This document shows, one piece after another, positions 43,801-55,647 of a DNA stretch of 64,000 nucleotides; the stretch's first letter is position 1; the number at the start of each line of letters is the position of its first letter. The stretch covers positions 10,290-74,289 of the forward strand of contig VTPC01004478.1 in the NCBI GenBank assembly GCA_011009095.1, in the 5' to 3' direction. The position numbers and the translations under genes were made by a program. The DNA is from Ignelater luminosus. Taxonomy: Eukaryota; Arthropoda; Insecta; Coleoptera; Elateridae. A model generated the notes under the pieces. That model saw nothing but the letters and a program-made list of their open reading frames with translations, ran no database searches and was not told the DNA's origin.

Positions 43801-45130
43801 TTATGGTCGTAATTAGTTCTCTTAGAAGATTAATGCAGGGCTGATAATCGGATACCTATTCGTATTTAGTACTGAAAAAAAGGCCAATAAAAGGAGTAGA
43901 TCGTTGAAGGTCATATCTGGTTTTTTCAGAAGGCTAATGGAGGGCAAAGTTCGATTGTGGGCTACCACAGGTAGCACGTCGGCGAGCATTGCGTGACCGA
44001 TATTCGTATTTAACACTTTTAAGAAGGCCAGTGGAAAGAGTAGATCGATGATGGTCGTATTTGGTTCTCTTAAAAGGTTGATCGGAGGCAAACTTTGATT
44101 GTGGGCCACCGCAGGTGGCACGTCAACCCACATAACCTGACCCGTATTTCATCTTTAGCATTTCTAAGAAGAGCAGTGGAAGGAGTAGCTCGACCCTGGT
44201 GATGTCTAGTTTTCTTATAAGTTTAATGGAGGGCAAATCTCGGTTTTGAGTCACCACAGGTGGCACTTTCGCGTACATAGCCTGACCCGTATTTGTGCCA
44301 AGCAGTTCTAAAAAGACCAGTGGAAAGTATAAATCGAACCTGGCTGTATTTAGTTCTGTTAGAAGATTTATGGAGGGCAAGTTTAACTTTGGGTTACCAC
44401 AAGTGGCGCGTCGATGGGCATAACCCATATTCGTCTTTAGCACTTCTAACAAGGCCAGTTGAAGTAGTAGATTGACTCTCCTCCTCTGTTAGTATTTTAA
44501 TGGAAGGCAATTTCGATCTTGAGCCACCGCAGATAGCACGTGGGAAGGCTGACTCGTATTCGTATTTAAGACTCTTATAAAGGTCAAGAAAGGGCGAAGA
44601 CGGATCCGTAGTAGTATTTAGCTTTTTGAGAAGACAAATAGAGGGTAATGTACAATGCTTGACTACCGTAGGTGGTACTTGGAAGGGCTAGCCAGACCTG
44701 CATTTGTATTTACTGCTCTTAAGAAGGCGTGGATAGTGCAGACTGTTCTGTGGTATATTTAGTTCTTCTAAAAGGCCATTGGAAGAGGTAGATCGAGCTT
44801 GGTTGGATTTAGTTCCCTAAGAAAGTTAACGGAGGGCAAAGTTTAATCTTGCGTTACCGCAGCTGGCACGTGGGAGGGCTGTATTTGTATTTAATATTTT
44901 TAAGAAGGTCAATCAAAGGCGTAGGCCGATCCGTGGCCGTGTTTAGCTCTGTTAAAAGATCTAATTTGGAAGGTAAGGTTTGACTTTGGGCCACCGCAGG
45001 TGGCATGTTGGAAGGCTAACCCGAGACGTATTTGTATTTAATGCTTAAGACTGATTCGTGGTCGTACTTTGCTGGCTTAGGGGGTTATTGTAAGGCAATG
45101 CTCATCAGTATTGGTGTTTAACAGTCTTTT
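40845..45130. repeat. Tandem satellite of roughly 140-bp monomers, interrupted by a LINE
   Basis: A monomer marked by AAGGTTAATGGAGGGCAAAG, then GGGCCACCGCAGGTGGCAC and CCCGTATTCGTATTTA-CACTTCTAA recurs about a dozen times between 43438 and 45130. Anchor words lie near 43530, 43667, 43825, 43970, 44107, 44252, 44395, 44533, 44670, 44860 and 45000; most spacings are 137-145 bp. One further monomer lies at 40845-40928, on the far side of the LINE at 40929-43437. So the LINE sits inside what was one array. A stray monomer is at about 45710-45835. Monomers are diverged, some truncated. Confidence 0.75.
40929..43437 (-). mobile_element. 5'-truncated RTE-like LINE inserted in the satellite
   Basis: Minus-strand pieces in order: part of an endonuclease (GNYLRAFSNK frame, then TIFQSYAPTDQENKNQFYTL and ELNAKVERQNDGIE) from 43437, an RT N-terminal region (LNEIQAALKPTKNGKEPGAD, NIPSHILKA) near 42350, the RT core motif AVFIDYEKAFDSIKHNYIWD near 41920, and the C-terminal tail RCLRVIMEMFWPNRITNEEL ... 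WIGHTLQKSDQAIEKAALDW near 41200-41000. It begins inside the endonuclease and has several frame breaks, so it is dead on arrival or decayed. Same broad family as the LINE at 12954-17633 but a different subfamily. Confidence 0.75.
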
Positions 45131-45709
45131 AAGGAGGCTAATAAAGCGCAAAATAAGGATGTGTAACGTTATATAATATAACAGTATTAATCAAAAACGA
45201 GACTGAAAAAATAAAAAATTAGAAAACGTAATCGAAAACGGTATTTAGGCGCCTTTTTAACTTCTTGGGAATCAAGAGCTTGAATTACAAAACGGGACGG
45301 GACCTAATAGCACCGGCACGAATTTGTTTCAAATCGCTCGGCTCGTAACGCGAGTAGTAAATGTTCAGATGATTTGTTGATTATAAATTACATAACAATG
45401 TTTTTACACGCTGTCCTATCCTGTCTCACATCGTTAGTGTTTAAATAGACGAGAGTTGGCATTAATAATGACTGTTCAAAAATCGAATATTTTTAAATGT
45501 GTTTTTATATTTAAATTTACATCAAACTCTGGCAAAAAACAAGCCAATAGTAGCGTAAGCAAGACAGACAGTGGTGCAGGTAGATGTAGCTGTACTGATG
45601 CTGCGCATTTAGCGGGGTCGCCATAAATTAATCTCCGCGATCCCGTAGTCTGCTGCTAAATTAACAGAAACGTGGTGTAAGCAACATCAGCCCTTATGAT
45701 TAATGAAGG

Positions 45710-45835
45710 ATGTAGATCGATTCGTGGTCATATTTAGTTCTTTAGAAAGTTAATAAACGACAAAGTTGGATCTTGGACCAGGGCATCTTTATTAGTATTT
45801 AGCACTTTTAGAAAGGTCAATAAATTCTCATCTTA
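45710..45835. repeat. Isolated monomer of the 140-bp satellite
   Basis: TCGATTCGTGGTCATATTTA, GTTCTTTAGAAAGTTAATAA and TTAGCACTTTTAGAAAGGTC match the array monomer order. It is separated from the main array by about 570 bp of unrelated sequence (45140-45710) in which I recognise nothing. Confidence 0.5.
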
Positions 45836-46488
45836 GAAACGGTGCACCTTAGGACCTAGGTTTGTATAAAAACTAGCGCTAATTTAAATTTAAGAATCTG
45901 CTGCAACTATCTCAGAGACACCCCCTATCTATATGCGATGTTATTTCATAAAACTAAGTAAAGTAACCGTAGAGATTTATGATTAACTAAATAAGGCTGA
46001 GTTTCTTCTAGAATAAATCTCTGCTGTGTTATAATTATAAATTTATTGGGTTCCAAAGCATTATAGAAACTAGAAATTGTGATAATTGTAAAGAAAATCA
46101 ACTGATTAAAAATATAAAAATTTCAAAATAAAAAGAAATCATTCCATATGGGAATATTTATTGAAGTTTTGTCTAATTTTAGAATATTTATGTGCAAGGT
46201 ACAACCTTTACATCGTTTTGATAATTCAATATCTCCCTATTTAAGTTATCAATACACGCAATCTAATTTTCACAGATTAGTTTTGTAACTTTTCTGAGAT
46301 TTTAAGTATTCTCACATTATAATCTAAAGAAATTTAAGTTAGTTTACTATTCACTCTAATAGAAGAAATAATTCGACTTATACATTTGTTAGCATCCAGT
46401 TTTTAATTACTTACGAAATCTTAAGATAATTTAAAAAAAAAAACGTTTTACTTCCCTTTATCGATTATTAGAAGAGTGCATCAAATCG

Positions 46489-46502
46489 GTTACCATGACG
46501 AC
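46489..46502 (+). promoter_or_regulatory. X-box (RFX site) at the FAM161 promoter
   Basis: GTTACCATGACGAC at 46489-46502 fits the X-box consensus RYYNYYWWRRNRAC at all 14 positions. Its last base is 62 bp before the FAM161 start ATG, the usual distance for ciliary genes controlled by RFX factors. The match is read directly; use by RFX is inference from the ciliary role of FAM161. Confidence 0.6.
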
Positions 46503-46564
46503 GATAACCGCTAGTACTTAACTACCAAAACAATATAAAATGATACTTGCAGTGTGTAACTACA

Positions 46565-49500
46565 ATGTCCGACCATAATAGTGCAGTGTTTAACAATGCC
46601 TGTTTGAAAGTGCCTAGAAATCCGGTCAGTCAACAGCCGTCTCCAATTTACGAGCAAAAGTATTTGAATCAACTCAAAAATCAAGCACGCAAACTGAGCC
46701 TTGAAACAAAAGGTTTGAATATGCGAGGCAAATATTCCCCCGAATCAGACAGAAGTGTTCTTAAATCCCTTATTGAATTCTATGATAGCATCCCTGAATA
46801 TGACGATGTTAATCATTTGTCAAATAAAGATTTTTATCGCAAGCTGCAGAATTTAAAAGAGAAACAAAGAACCTTCTATGATTACATTCGGCACGAAAGC
46901 AAATACGATAGTAAAGCCACGGATTGGATAGATGATTATAAAAATTTGAATATTGGAAAGAGTAACAGAAAACGGGATATTAGAGCAAGTCCTAAACCAG
47001 CGATCAAACAGTTTTGTGGGACTCCTACATTACATAAATCTGTAATAAATAGATTAAAACATATCGAAGATATCGAATCAATTTCATCTTCAGATAAGGA
47101 AACTCCAATTTTAAAACCACCTTCAAGGAGATCCGTAAGAATAGAAAGTCCGAGTGATAAATGTGATAGTCCTGAACTTCAAAATTTGAGGAGTAAATCA
47201 AGAGCGAATATTTCTTCGGCGGGCTCTAAAATATATGATAAATCTATTGGTTCGTATAATGAGTCAGCTTGGGATGATTTAAGTATAAATGAATTTCGAT
47301 CGGACTCCGATAGAGAATTACCATTAACGACTAAAAGTGCGCCTAGTAGTCCTGTAAAAACTAAAAATGGAATAGGTTGGAAAGAAAATGGAATTACAAT
47401 TCCCAAGCCTTTTAAAATGACAGTTAGGTGAGTGTTATTTAGAACGTTATTATTAATAATAAAATGATAATTATAACAGGGATGAAGAAAATAAAATTGT
47501 TGATGAAGTTATTTTAAACGTGCAAAAACCAAAAGAAGAAAAATTTGAAATGTTCCGAGCTAATCCTGTCCCGATAGAATCTAGAATTCCTCTTTTTAAT
47601 AAAATAGTAGAAGATCAGGAAAGACGGTAGTCTAGTAAAATTTATTTTGAGTACTTTCTAATTTTTTGTTTTAATTCTAGAAGCGAAGTCGTCAAACGAA
47701 GAAGTAAACAAGCCCTGAGAGCTCAAATGCGTCCATTTTCATTTACACGAAGGGAAGAAGAAATGCAAGCTCTTACAAAACGTTTATCAAAATCTTATCC
47801 AAGCATCTTCCTGGATGATTTTCCTTTAAAATCCAAACAATTCAGAGCAAAACCAGTTCCGAAAGGACTATTTAGCAATTATATCTATCAAAAAATGCAC
47901 GAAGACGAATTTTATAGGTAAAAGATCCGAATAAAAAGAATTCTAGTTTTGCTAAAGAATTTTTAGAGCACTCCAGAGGAAAATACGAGCTGAAGAAATG
48001 TTGAGATCAGCATCATTACCACCAGCGATGGCGAAACGAGAGAAAACGAACCCTAAACCAACAGTATGCCCACGATCGTTTAGAACTTTAGAAACGGAGA
48101 GCGAAATGAATTCTTCATCGTTAAAATCACCCTCCATACCTAATTATAAAGCCAGTCACGAAAGGCTCGAAAAACAATTGGAAGATCTAAAGGGGGATTT
48201 TATTACCACGAGCCCTACACCATTTAAATTAAAAACTGCCAAGCGTAGCGCTGAGAGAAGGGTGAGAAATATTAAGTTATTACTATTATTATGATTCTTT
48301 AGTACTGTTAGTTTATCGATTTTAGTTAAAACGTTACTATGGTAGTTCAAGAAATTCCTCGGTGATAAGTAGAAATGCTGAGAATTATCGAGCAGCTTCT
48401 GCGGCCGATTTGCTTTCGGTAAATAAATCGAATTTAGCTGCTGTATTGAGGATTAAATCAGCAAAGTAAATTTGATTGGTGAGGTTTTAATTTTAGATGG
48501 TTTTCTAAAAAGTATGTTTTTGAAGGAAGAAAATGGAAATGGAAGTATGTAGAAAGTTAGAAGAAGCCAAACTCAGAGAAGAAGCTAGATGGAGAGAGAA
48601 AATCTTAAGAAAAAAACCGGCTTGGCAATCTTTGGCTTACAGTCACGAAGATGATCTAGCTATGAGGTTGCAATTAAGGAAGGAGGAGGAAAGGCTGCGT
48701 AATGAAGAACATCGGCATAGGATGGAATTGATGTATGGACGAGTTAATAGAATGCCTATGTTGTTTGAAAGACAATCTCAGGTAAATTCTAAACGCCATA
48801 AAGAAAGTTTGTGTAATTAATGATTTATGTATGTCACTCCTATTGAATATTGACTATTGCCATAGTCACTGCAAAATAAATAAGATAGGAGTGTTCATAC
48901 ACGATTTGCACATAGGATTTGTGTATGCACGAAGAATTTGACTGCTTTGCATCTGGTGTGCAGTTTGTGTTGAAGATTACAAACCTAGAGCAATTAATAA
49001 AAGTTTGTTTTGTTCTTAAGATACATGTCTATATCGATAATGCCTTAACAATGCACATTTCTACAGTTATAAATATTGTAAAGGTACTTTCAAGGCTAGT
49101 ATTCGCATTGTCTAAGACATTATCACAACATGAAACTTGTGATAGTACAGTGTGATTATATCTTTCAAAAAATATGTAATGTTCGTTAAAAATTTATAAA
49201 AAATATAATTTAGTAAACAGTTTTCTCTTCTTTATACCTATTATCTCTTTTCTACTTCTATTATTTTATTCTGTTTTCTCATTTCTATTTTTCCTTCCTA
49301 CGGCATTAATAGAATGCAGAACTCTACCGTTACAGCTTTATTATGAAAATTAATCTTGTTGACTAATTCTTCCTTAACTGTTTTGAGAACACTGCCGTGG
49401 AAGCTCAAAGGTTGATAGCTACATATACCTATCTTATAATCTTTGATTCATTTATTTTCAGTACAAACATTATCCAGTAACTAGAGAAGAGTTAATCAAC

Positions 49501-49671
49501 AAGCTTCACAACGATTACGTCATTAGTAAATACTGCAGCAGACATTCAAGTCCACTATCTCTAAGCGATTTTTCTGGAAAAACATTCGATATAAAAGACG
49601 ATGATCGAGAGATTCTAAAAGAAGTTTTACAAGCCAAGGAAGAAGAGAAAGATAAATGTGAAATACCATGA
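46565..49671 (+). CDS. FAM161: FAM161 protein (UPF0564), ciliary/centrosomal, 715 aa in 7 exons
   Basis: Exons 46565-47427, 47480-47626, 47681-47917, 47967-48261, 48326-48465, 48526-48781, 49462-49671. Phases agree and the sum is 2148 nt, 715 residues plus stop. The first exon codes for a poorly conserved serine-rich N terminus. The FAM161/UPF0564 core follows: MRPFSFTRREEEMQALTKRL, then FRAKPVPKGLF, then ALQRKIRAEEMLRSASLPPA around residues 355-435. A charged coiled-coil region (KLEEAKLREEARWREKILRK, LRKEEERLRNEEHRHRMELM) lies at about 565-635. The vertebrate relatives bind microtubules at the connecting cilium and centrosome, so a role in ciliated sensory neurons or sperm is likely. Start chosen at the first ATG after an upstream in-frame stop-containing region; an earlier non-ATG extension is ignored. 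Introns are 49-64 nt except the last (680 nt). AATAAA near 49910 falls inside the protease pseudogene. Confidence 0.88.
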
Positions 49672-49793
49672 AGGGTCCAATCTAGAAGACTGACTTCTTT
49701 AATAATTCAATTGTGCAATATCGTTCTTATGACATCTACACATATCATATTACTATTGTTAATATTTTGTTTATTATTAATATTGTATTGTAT

Positions 49794-50226
49794 GACGTAC
49801 TTTGTCAAAATCCACTTTACATATAAAATATTCAATTGCTGTGCCGATGAACAAGAAATAAGACCAGGTTGATAATATTTAATACTATTTCCAATTATTA
49901 TAAAGTTAAATAAACGTTCTTGATTGTCTCTTTTGTAGGCATCCTATATTTTTGAATCCGGTTTGCACAAAGTTATGATTTTCCCATCGGGAATAGATGT
50001 ATTGGAATTTTCCCTAATTCCAAATTATCACTTGTGTGTATACTGTAATTGAACCTTTTACATTACCTAAAAACAAAAATAATTATTCTTGTCTCAATAA
50101 AATAAAAATATTCTTATTATACCGGAGTTTGTTTTCTTCCATCTATTTACTATTGTTAATTTACTATTTATTTTGAATTTTACTAGTTGATCTTTCTTAA
50201 AAAAGGCATACTGGTTGTTGAATTAT
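49794..50226 (-). pseudogene. Decayed duplicate of the clip-domain serine protease (last two exons)
   Basis: The plus-strand text GTGCCGATGAACAAGAAATA, GGCATCCTATATTTTTGAAT and TTTGCACAAAGTTATGATTT lines up, in order, with the last exon of the protease at 55660-55979. After a short intron-like gap, GAGTTTGTTTTCTTCCATCT and GGCATACTGGTTGTTGAATT match the preceding exon at 56040-56140. About 40 bp are missing near its start and the GDSGGP codons are lost, so it makes no protease. It overlaps the 3' UTR of FAM161 on the other strand. About 5.8 kb separate it from the intact gene, so it is a local duplicate. Confidence 0.75.
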
Positions 50227-50765
50227 AAATTAATTATTGTTACGACAAATTGCCAAAAAATCTAAAAAATCAAATGAAATTAGAAAATATTCTTTTTTGA
50301 GCAAATAGCTTTACATAAACTCAACTTCAATATTCAGATGAAATGAAGATTACCTACCACATTCTCTTTATTTGGTCAAACCCGTCCGGTACGAACTCTG
50401 CCACGGGATGAACAAAATTCACGCCTCATTAAGTTGACTTTTAAGACGGGACTGATAATAATGTTGATAAGTTACATTGTAATTATTAATCAGAAGAGGG
50501 CACTTGCATATCCTTTATTTATTTTATACCAAGTCGGGATGTTTAGCTAGAACAAGTAATTTGTATTGCTGTCTTTGTCTGGGTAAGGTAATCTATGTTC
50601 AGTTAATAAGGATCAAGCGATCAAATCAAGTGGAAAGTTATGACTAATATCTTTTACTTTACATCTAGAAAAAGATTTCGCATCCCTTTTCTAACTGCCA
50701 ATAGTACAGATAGAGACCAAGTCAACATAATATAACAGGATACAAATGTTTGACCTATACAAATA
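50227..50765. other. Intergenic sequence without recognised feature
   Basis: Lies between the protease pseudogene and the mariner remnant. No coding similarity or paired ends were seen. Confidence 0.45.
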
Positions 50766-51880
50766 CGAGGTGCTATCTAGAATTTCCCAGAATTCAAATA
50801 TCCCGCGTGAACAAGTAGTGGTACTAAGTTCTGACGCTAGGTGCCTTTTGGTGTATGTTTCAACCATTAGGGCGTGTTTGAAAATATGACTGGACTCTTC
50901 CAGGATGCTCCTTAATTGTTCGAAAAATCCATCTGGGGAAAATTTCCTTCACTGTCAATCGTTCGAAAAGGCTTTTGTATACATCCAGGGTGCTACTGCT
51001 ACCCATCTAAAACGATGGTTACGATCTACCCGACATGCACAATAAGGTACTCCCGTTGGGAGATAAATGATATTCATCTTCTCGTTCATCTTTCGCGCCA
51101 AATTGTGTATAGAAAAGTTAAGTGATTGGTTGTAATTACTTGCTGTTTACCAAACCGTTCGAAAATATCAACATTTGCAGCACCCATCCATCCTACCTTT
51201 ACCCTGACTTTTCGAACATGCCCTTAGTGTGCTGAGTTTCGGTTCGTTTCTTTAAATTGCATTCTTGTGCTTCTGTGAATGTTGAAATGGCTCATGTTAA
51301 AGAGTAAAGAATTTTTATTAAATTTTGCTGAAACCCATCGAATACTAAAGGAGACTTTTTGGCGACCAAGCTTTAAGCCAAACAATAACATCTGAGTGGT
51401 TTAAGCGATTCAAAGAAAGCCGGGAATCGGTGGAAGATGTCAAACATTCGGGTCGACCATTATTATGCACAATTCCCAAGATGGTCATAATAGTGCATGG
51501 AGTTATCCGTGGAAATGTGAGGCCTGACATATGAAACACGAGAGAATAGTTACTGCATCATGATAATGCGCCTGCACACACCTCGCTCATTGTCAGGGAC
51601 TTCCTGAAAAAACTAACACGACCACCATTCCGTACCCCTCATACTCGCCTGATCTGGCCCAGTGCGACTTCTACCTCTTTTGTAAAACGAAACTCCGGTT
51701 GAAAGGGCGTCGTTTAAACCTCATTCAAAAGATCCAAGCGGAAACCTACAGATAATGAACACACTGAAACCTACAGATACTGAACACACTGAAACCTACA
51801 GTGTTTTCAAAAATGGCAAAATCGCTAGAATCGCTGAATTCAAGCCGCGGGTGACTACTTTGAAGGTGATGGTGGAAAAT
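50766..51880 (+). mobile_element. Decayed mariner remnant, interrupted by a MITE
   Basis: The left end looks like a mariner terminus (CGAGGTGCTATCTAGAATTT after TA at 50764-50765). After the MITE at 50871-51217 the 5' leader resumes, with ATG near 51288 (MAHVKE). Transposase pieces follow: a helix-turn-helix part (SEWFKRFKESRESVEDVKHS, then GRP) and a later part (SYSPDLAQCDFYLF, usually SPDLAPCDFFLF). The middle is deleted, stops are frequent, and no right terminus is seen. A 25-bp unit (GAAACCTACAGATAATGAAC and ACACT) is repeated two and a half times at 51741-51800. Confidence 0.7.
50871..51217. repeat. MITE with roughly 25-bp inverted ends inside the mariner leader
   Basis: Left end GGGCGTGTTTGAAAATATGA and right end, inverted, GGGCATGTTCGAAAAGTCAG, each next to TA (CATTA and TTAGTG), consistent with a TA duplication. 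Length about 347 bp, non-coding. Removal would rejoin the mariner 5' leader (TTTCAACCAT to GTGTGCTGAG). Confidence 0.65.
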
Positions 51881-52069
51881 CAAAGGTAAGCGAAAATTGG
51901 GTAATATTTACTTTTTTATTTTCTCTACCATACACATAGTACGTTCTTAGATAGATGGAGACTTGCAAAGAATTCTTTGGAGATTTGACCGTGAAAATCC
52001 TATTTAACAGTATATGTTAAATACCGTAACATTTGATCTAACTAGTTTGCCTTAACAATTCGACAGTTA

Positions 52070-54950
52070 TTTCTGGACGAACAAGAGAATTTTTTTCGTG
52101 TTTTGAAAACTCTTTGTTTAGGTATCTATGTACATGATATTTTGACTAGTCGTAAGATCTTGAACGCAGCCTGTCAAATTAAATCAGAACTTTCATCGTT
52201 GTTGCTCAAGGGTGGGTTTGAGTTGCGAAAGTAGGCTAGCAACTGCCCAGAAATTTTGACTAATATTCCTGTAGAATATCAACAACCTTTATCTTTAGAT
52301 AGTGAACAACCTTGCTCTGTTAAGTTTCTAGGTTTGCAATTGCAGCCGCAAATCGACAGTTTCACTTATAGAGTTTCTAGTAGGTCAAATTCTTGTACAA
52401 AAAGCTTGAATTTATCTGTTCTGGCAAAGTTTATTTCACCTTTCACTCTCTTTGCGTCCAATCCAACATTTATAGATTTTAGACTTGCAGTGGAATCAAG
52501 AACACCCTTCATATGCTATATCTCAGTGGAAAAGATTTTAGTCTGCACTTCATTTGATGTCTTCGCTCAAAATACCTAGACACATTCTGCGCTGCAAAAG
52601 GGAATATGAATTACACGCATTTTTGGATGCAAGTGAGGCTCGGTATGATGTAAAAGTGTATTGTCGTTTGATTAATAAAACGGAGGTTAGAGTTTATAAG
52701 TAGTAGTAGCTATAAAGTCCATAGTAGCGCCTTTAAAAAGACTGTCGTTGCCACGATTAGAACTTTGAACTGTTGAATTGTTAACAGACTTAGTAGAATT
52801 TGTTCGCAATGCATATGGGGATAAACTTGTTATTTCCAATACGTTCGCTTGGTCTAGACTAAAGTTACTCTCGCTTGGATGAAGTCATCACCACATTCGT
52901 TGACATACCTTCGTTACTAATCGTGTTAACCATATCCAGGATCTGGGAATGCAAAACATAACCACAACGAACTACGTTTTATTACCGAATTCAAATAACA
53001 ATTTTAAAGAATTTTCAAATTTTGGCGGCCATTTTGACCATGTTCTCGAGGTGATATCAAAAAACTAAACCTATATGTTTGTCTTATTTCTTGATGTAGA
53101 ATACGATTCTAAAGTAAAAAAAAGAGAGATATCAAAAAACGAAGACACCAGGTCGTCTTTAGTCTTTCATGTAGAATCTAAATTTGAAATCAAAATTTCA
53201 AAATTAAAAAAAATGCGTACAGACAGACAGACGAGAGACAGACTTCGCAAATTCAGTAACGACTCCTATCGGAGTTTGTTTAATATCTCCAAATCATTAT
53301 CGACCTGTTCCTCCGGATAATAATTTTGCTGATTGTGTAAGTAAGGGTTTGCTTCCGGAACCATTACTTCATCACTCCATGTGGTTTAGTGGTCCGGCGT
53401 TTTTATTTAAAACGCCAGATAATTGGCCTTTTGATAATTCGAATTTTTCGTCTTAAGCAAGATTACTTCTTTAGAGAAAATCCTTAGGATTGTAGCGTTT
53501 TGTCTTCGATTTGTAAATAACTCACGGTATAAAGAGGGCAGAGAATTCAGTGCAGTTTGCGAAACCGATTTTGAAGACTTGGTAAAGCAAGTTCAATCAG
53601 AAGTTTTATTCGAATAGCATTAGTCAACTAGAAAGTGGAAAATACAAATCTATTCGTAGATTTGTAGATAAAAAGGGTTTTCTCAGGGTCGGCGGGGATT
53701 ACCCAACTCATCTTTGTCGTTTGACGGAGTTAATTATAAAAAGTATGCACAAAAAATTTCTTCATTCCAATTTACACGCTCTGCATTTTTCAATATCACA
53801 GCAATTCTAGATTTTGTCGGCCAAAAATGCTATTCAACATTGCCTATCTCGTTGTTTTAAATGTCTCAGAGTAAATCCTAAACCTGTAGTACCATACATG
53901 GGTGACCTACCTGCTTCTCAAGTATTTCAATTAAAACCATTTCAGAAGGTAGATGTAGACTATGCAGGTCTATTCTCAGTAGGTAAATCTAGAGGCATAA
54001 AATCTGAAAAGGCGTATGTTTGCATATTTATGTGTTTCGCCACAAAGGCAATACATTTACAGCTAGCTTCCAATTCAAGTAGCAAAGCTTTCCCAGCAGC
54101 ATTTCGTTGTTTTATTGGTGCTTACAGACAATTGACTGACATTATAACAGAAGCCGTAGAGTCTGAAGCAATTAAATGGCATTTCAATTAACCCGCGGCA
54201 ACTAATTTTGGCGGACTTTGGGAAGCAGGTGTGCGGAGTGTCAAGGCTCAAAGTATTGACTTTTGAGGAGTTCTATACCGTACTCGTGCAGGTTGAATCT
54301 TGTAATGTTACTTTTTTCTCTCATATACGTTTCGGTTCATTTACCAATATTGTTCGAGCTTTATAATTGAGACGTGGTTATCGAATTCTTTCCGTTGTTG
54401 GAATTATTTCCTTTAATTCCGTTTGAATGTTATTTATTTTAAATACATGTGGGGCTTCTTTTAAGGGGGGCCGCCTATCGCTTTGCCACCACGTAAATTT
54501 CCTAGAAAATTTTGTCGCCGCTTTGACACGGCGTAGGATCTAACAGGCAAAGGGTAGTCTGAGGTGAAGCCCGTTTTACAATGCTATGATTCACGTTTAG
54601 ATGTTCCACCCTAAATTGGGGTGGGATGGGTATATAGGGTTCTTGTGTGAAACTGGCTTTGCTTCTTTCTTTGAATATATCCCTTGTGCCGGCGCGACGT
54701 GTGTTACAACACGATTTTAGAGGTGAAGGCGATTGCTTTATCCCTATTTGTTTGACTCACGTCGTTGATAGTTGCATTTTGTTTAGATGTAGCGTCAGCT
54801 GGGAATTTGGTGCGAAAAGTTGCCGGCGGGGCCTAGCGTTACAAATCCGGGACGCGTTAATAAGGGATGCGCGTTGGGAAGATTGATACAGGTTTTCAAC
54901 GGGGAAGGAATGTCCGTCAAGTAAGTTGTTTGAATTTCGCATCGTAAACT
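52070..54950 (+). mobile_element. BEL/Pao retrotransposon fossil
   Basis: Plus-strand sequence with, in order, RT-like (about 52080-52570), RNase H-like (about 52680-53460) and integrase-like sequence (about 53640-54240; CVCIFMCFATKAIHLQLAS-type and TNFGGLWEAGVRSVK motifs). A GC-richer, promoter-like stretch from about 54440 onward may be a 3' LTR, but its borders are not established. An unrelated repeat of about 300 bp (52980-53285) is inserted in the RNase H part. It is old and broken in many places, with no intact gag and no matched LTR pair. Confidence 0.75.
52980..53285. repeat. Unrelated interspersed repeat inside the BEL fossil
   Basis: The stretch with GGCGGCCATTTTGACCATGT, TTCTTGATGTAGAATACGAT and AGACAGACAGACGAGAGACA breaks the BEL sequence, which resumes at 53285. 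Its wording resembles the tandem unit at 26157-26460 (CAGACAGAC, GATATCAAAA). It has no coding capacity. Confidence 0.45.
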
Positions 54951-55647
54951 TATATTGTGTTGTATTGAACGTGTTTGTCTTCGATTAAAAATTTATCGGA
55001 GGTTGGTTCTGGGGATTTACTTGCGCTCGCGCTGGAGCGAAACTAATTAAAATTTACGGATGCTGAAAATGTTTCTCTTAAATGTTGTACCGAGGGTTGA
55101 TGAAATATCAGTTAGTGAATCGGCTGAGGGTCGGGATCGTCCCAATAACTTCTTGGATGTTTGTGTGGTAGAATTTACCTACGGTGGATTGACATTTTGG
55201 GGCATCAAATCCTTCTTTTAAAACTTCGTTTATTATTCTTCGCAATTTACAAATAGTTATGTGGTAGCATTGGACACTGGACATGTTACAAGAAATTTAA
55301 ATATTATTAGTTTATTGATGCTCCAAAGTTTAAATAATGTTCCGTGTTCAATACCGGAAAGATACTTTCGTTGGTGTGCGTGATAGCACCAGTGTATAGG
55401 TTGGACCTTTGATGTATTCTACTACAAAAAAAACAAAAAACTAAAAATATAAAAAGCATGCATTAAAACATTGAAGTTTGTCGATTCCCTTGATACGATT
55501 CGATGCTGGGCTTGTATTAAAGAACCACCTTCGAGGTGGTTATAGACAGCGCTCTATCGATACTCAAAAGCTATGTAATTGTAACATCTTGCATGAGAAA
55601 CCATGACTGAATAAATTTATATTATTATTGTCAATAGTTATTTATTA

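Noticed and set aside
43438-45130. CRISPR-like array
   Set aside because: Repeats are adjacent monomers of about 140 bp with no unique spacers, in a eukaryotic context; a satellite explains it.
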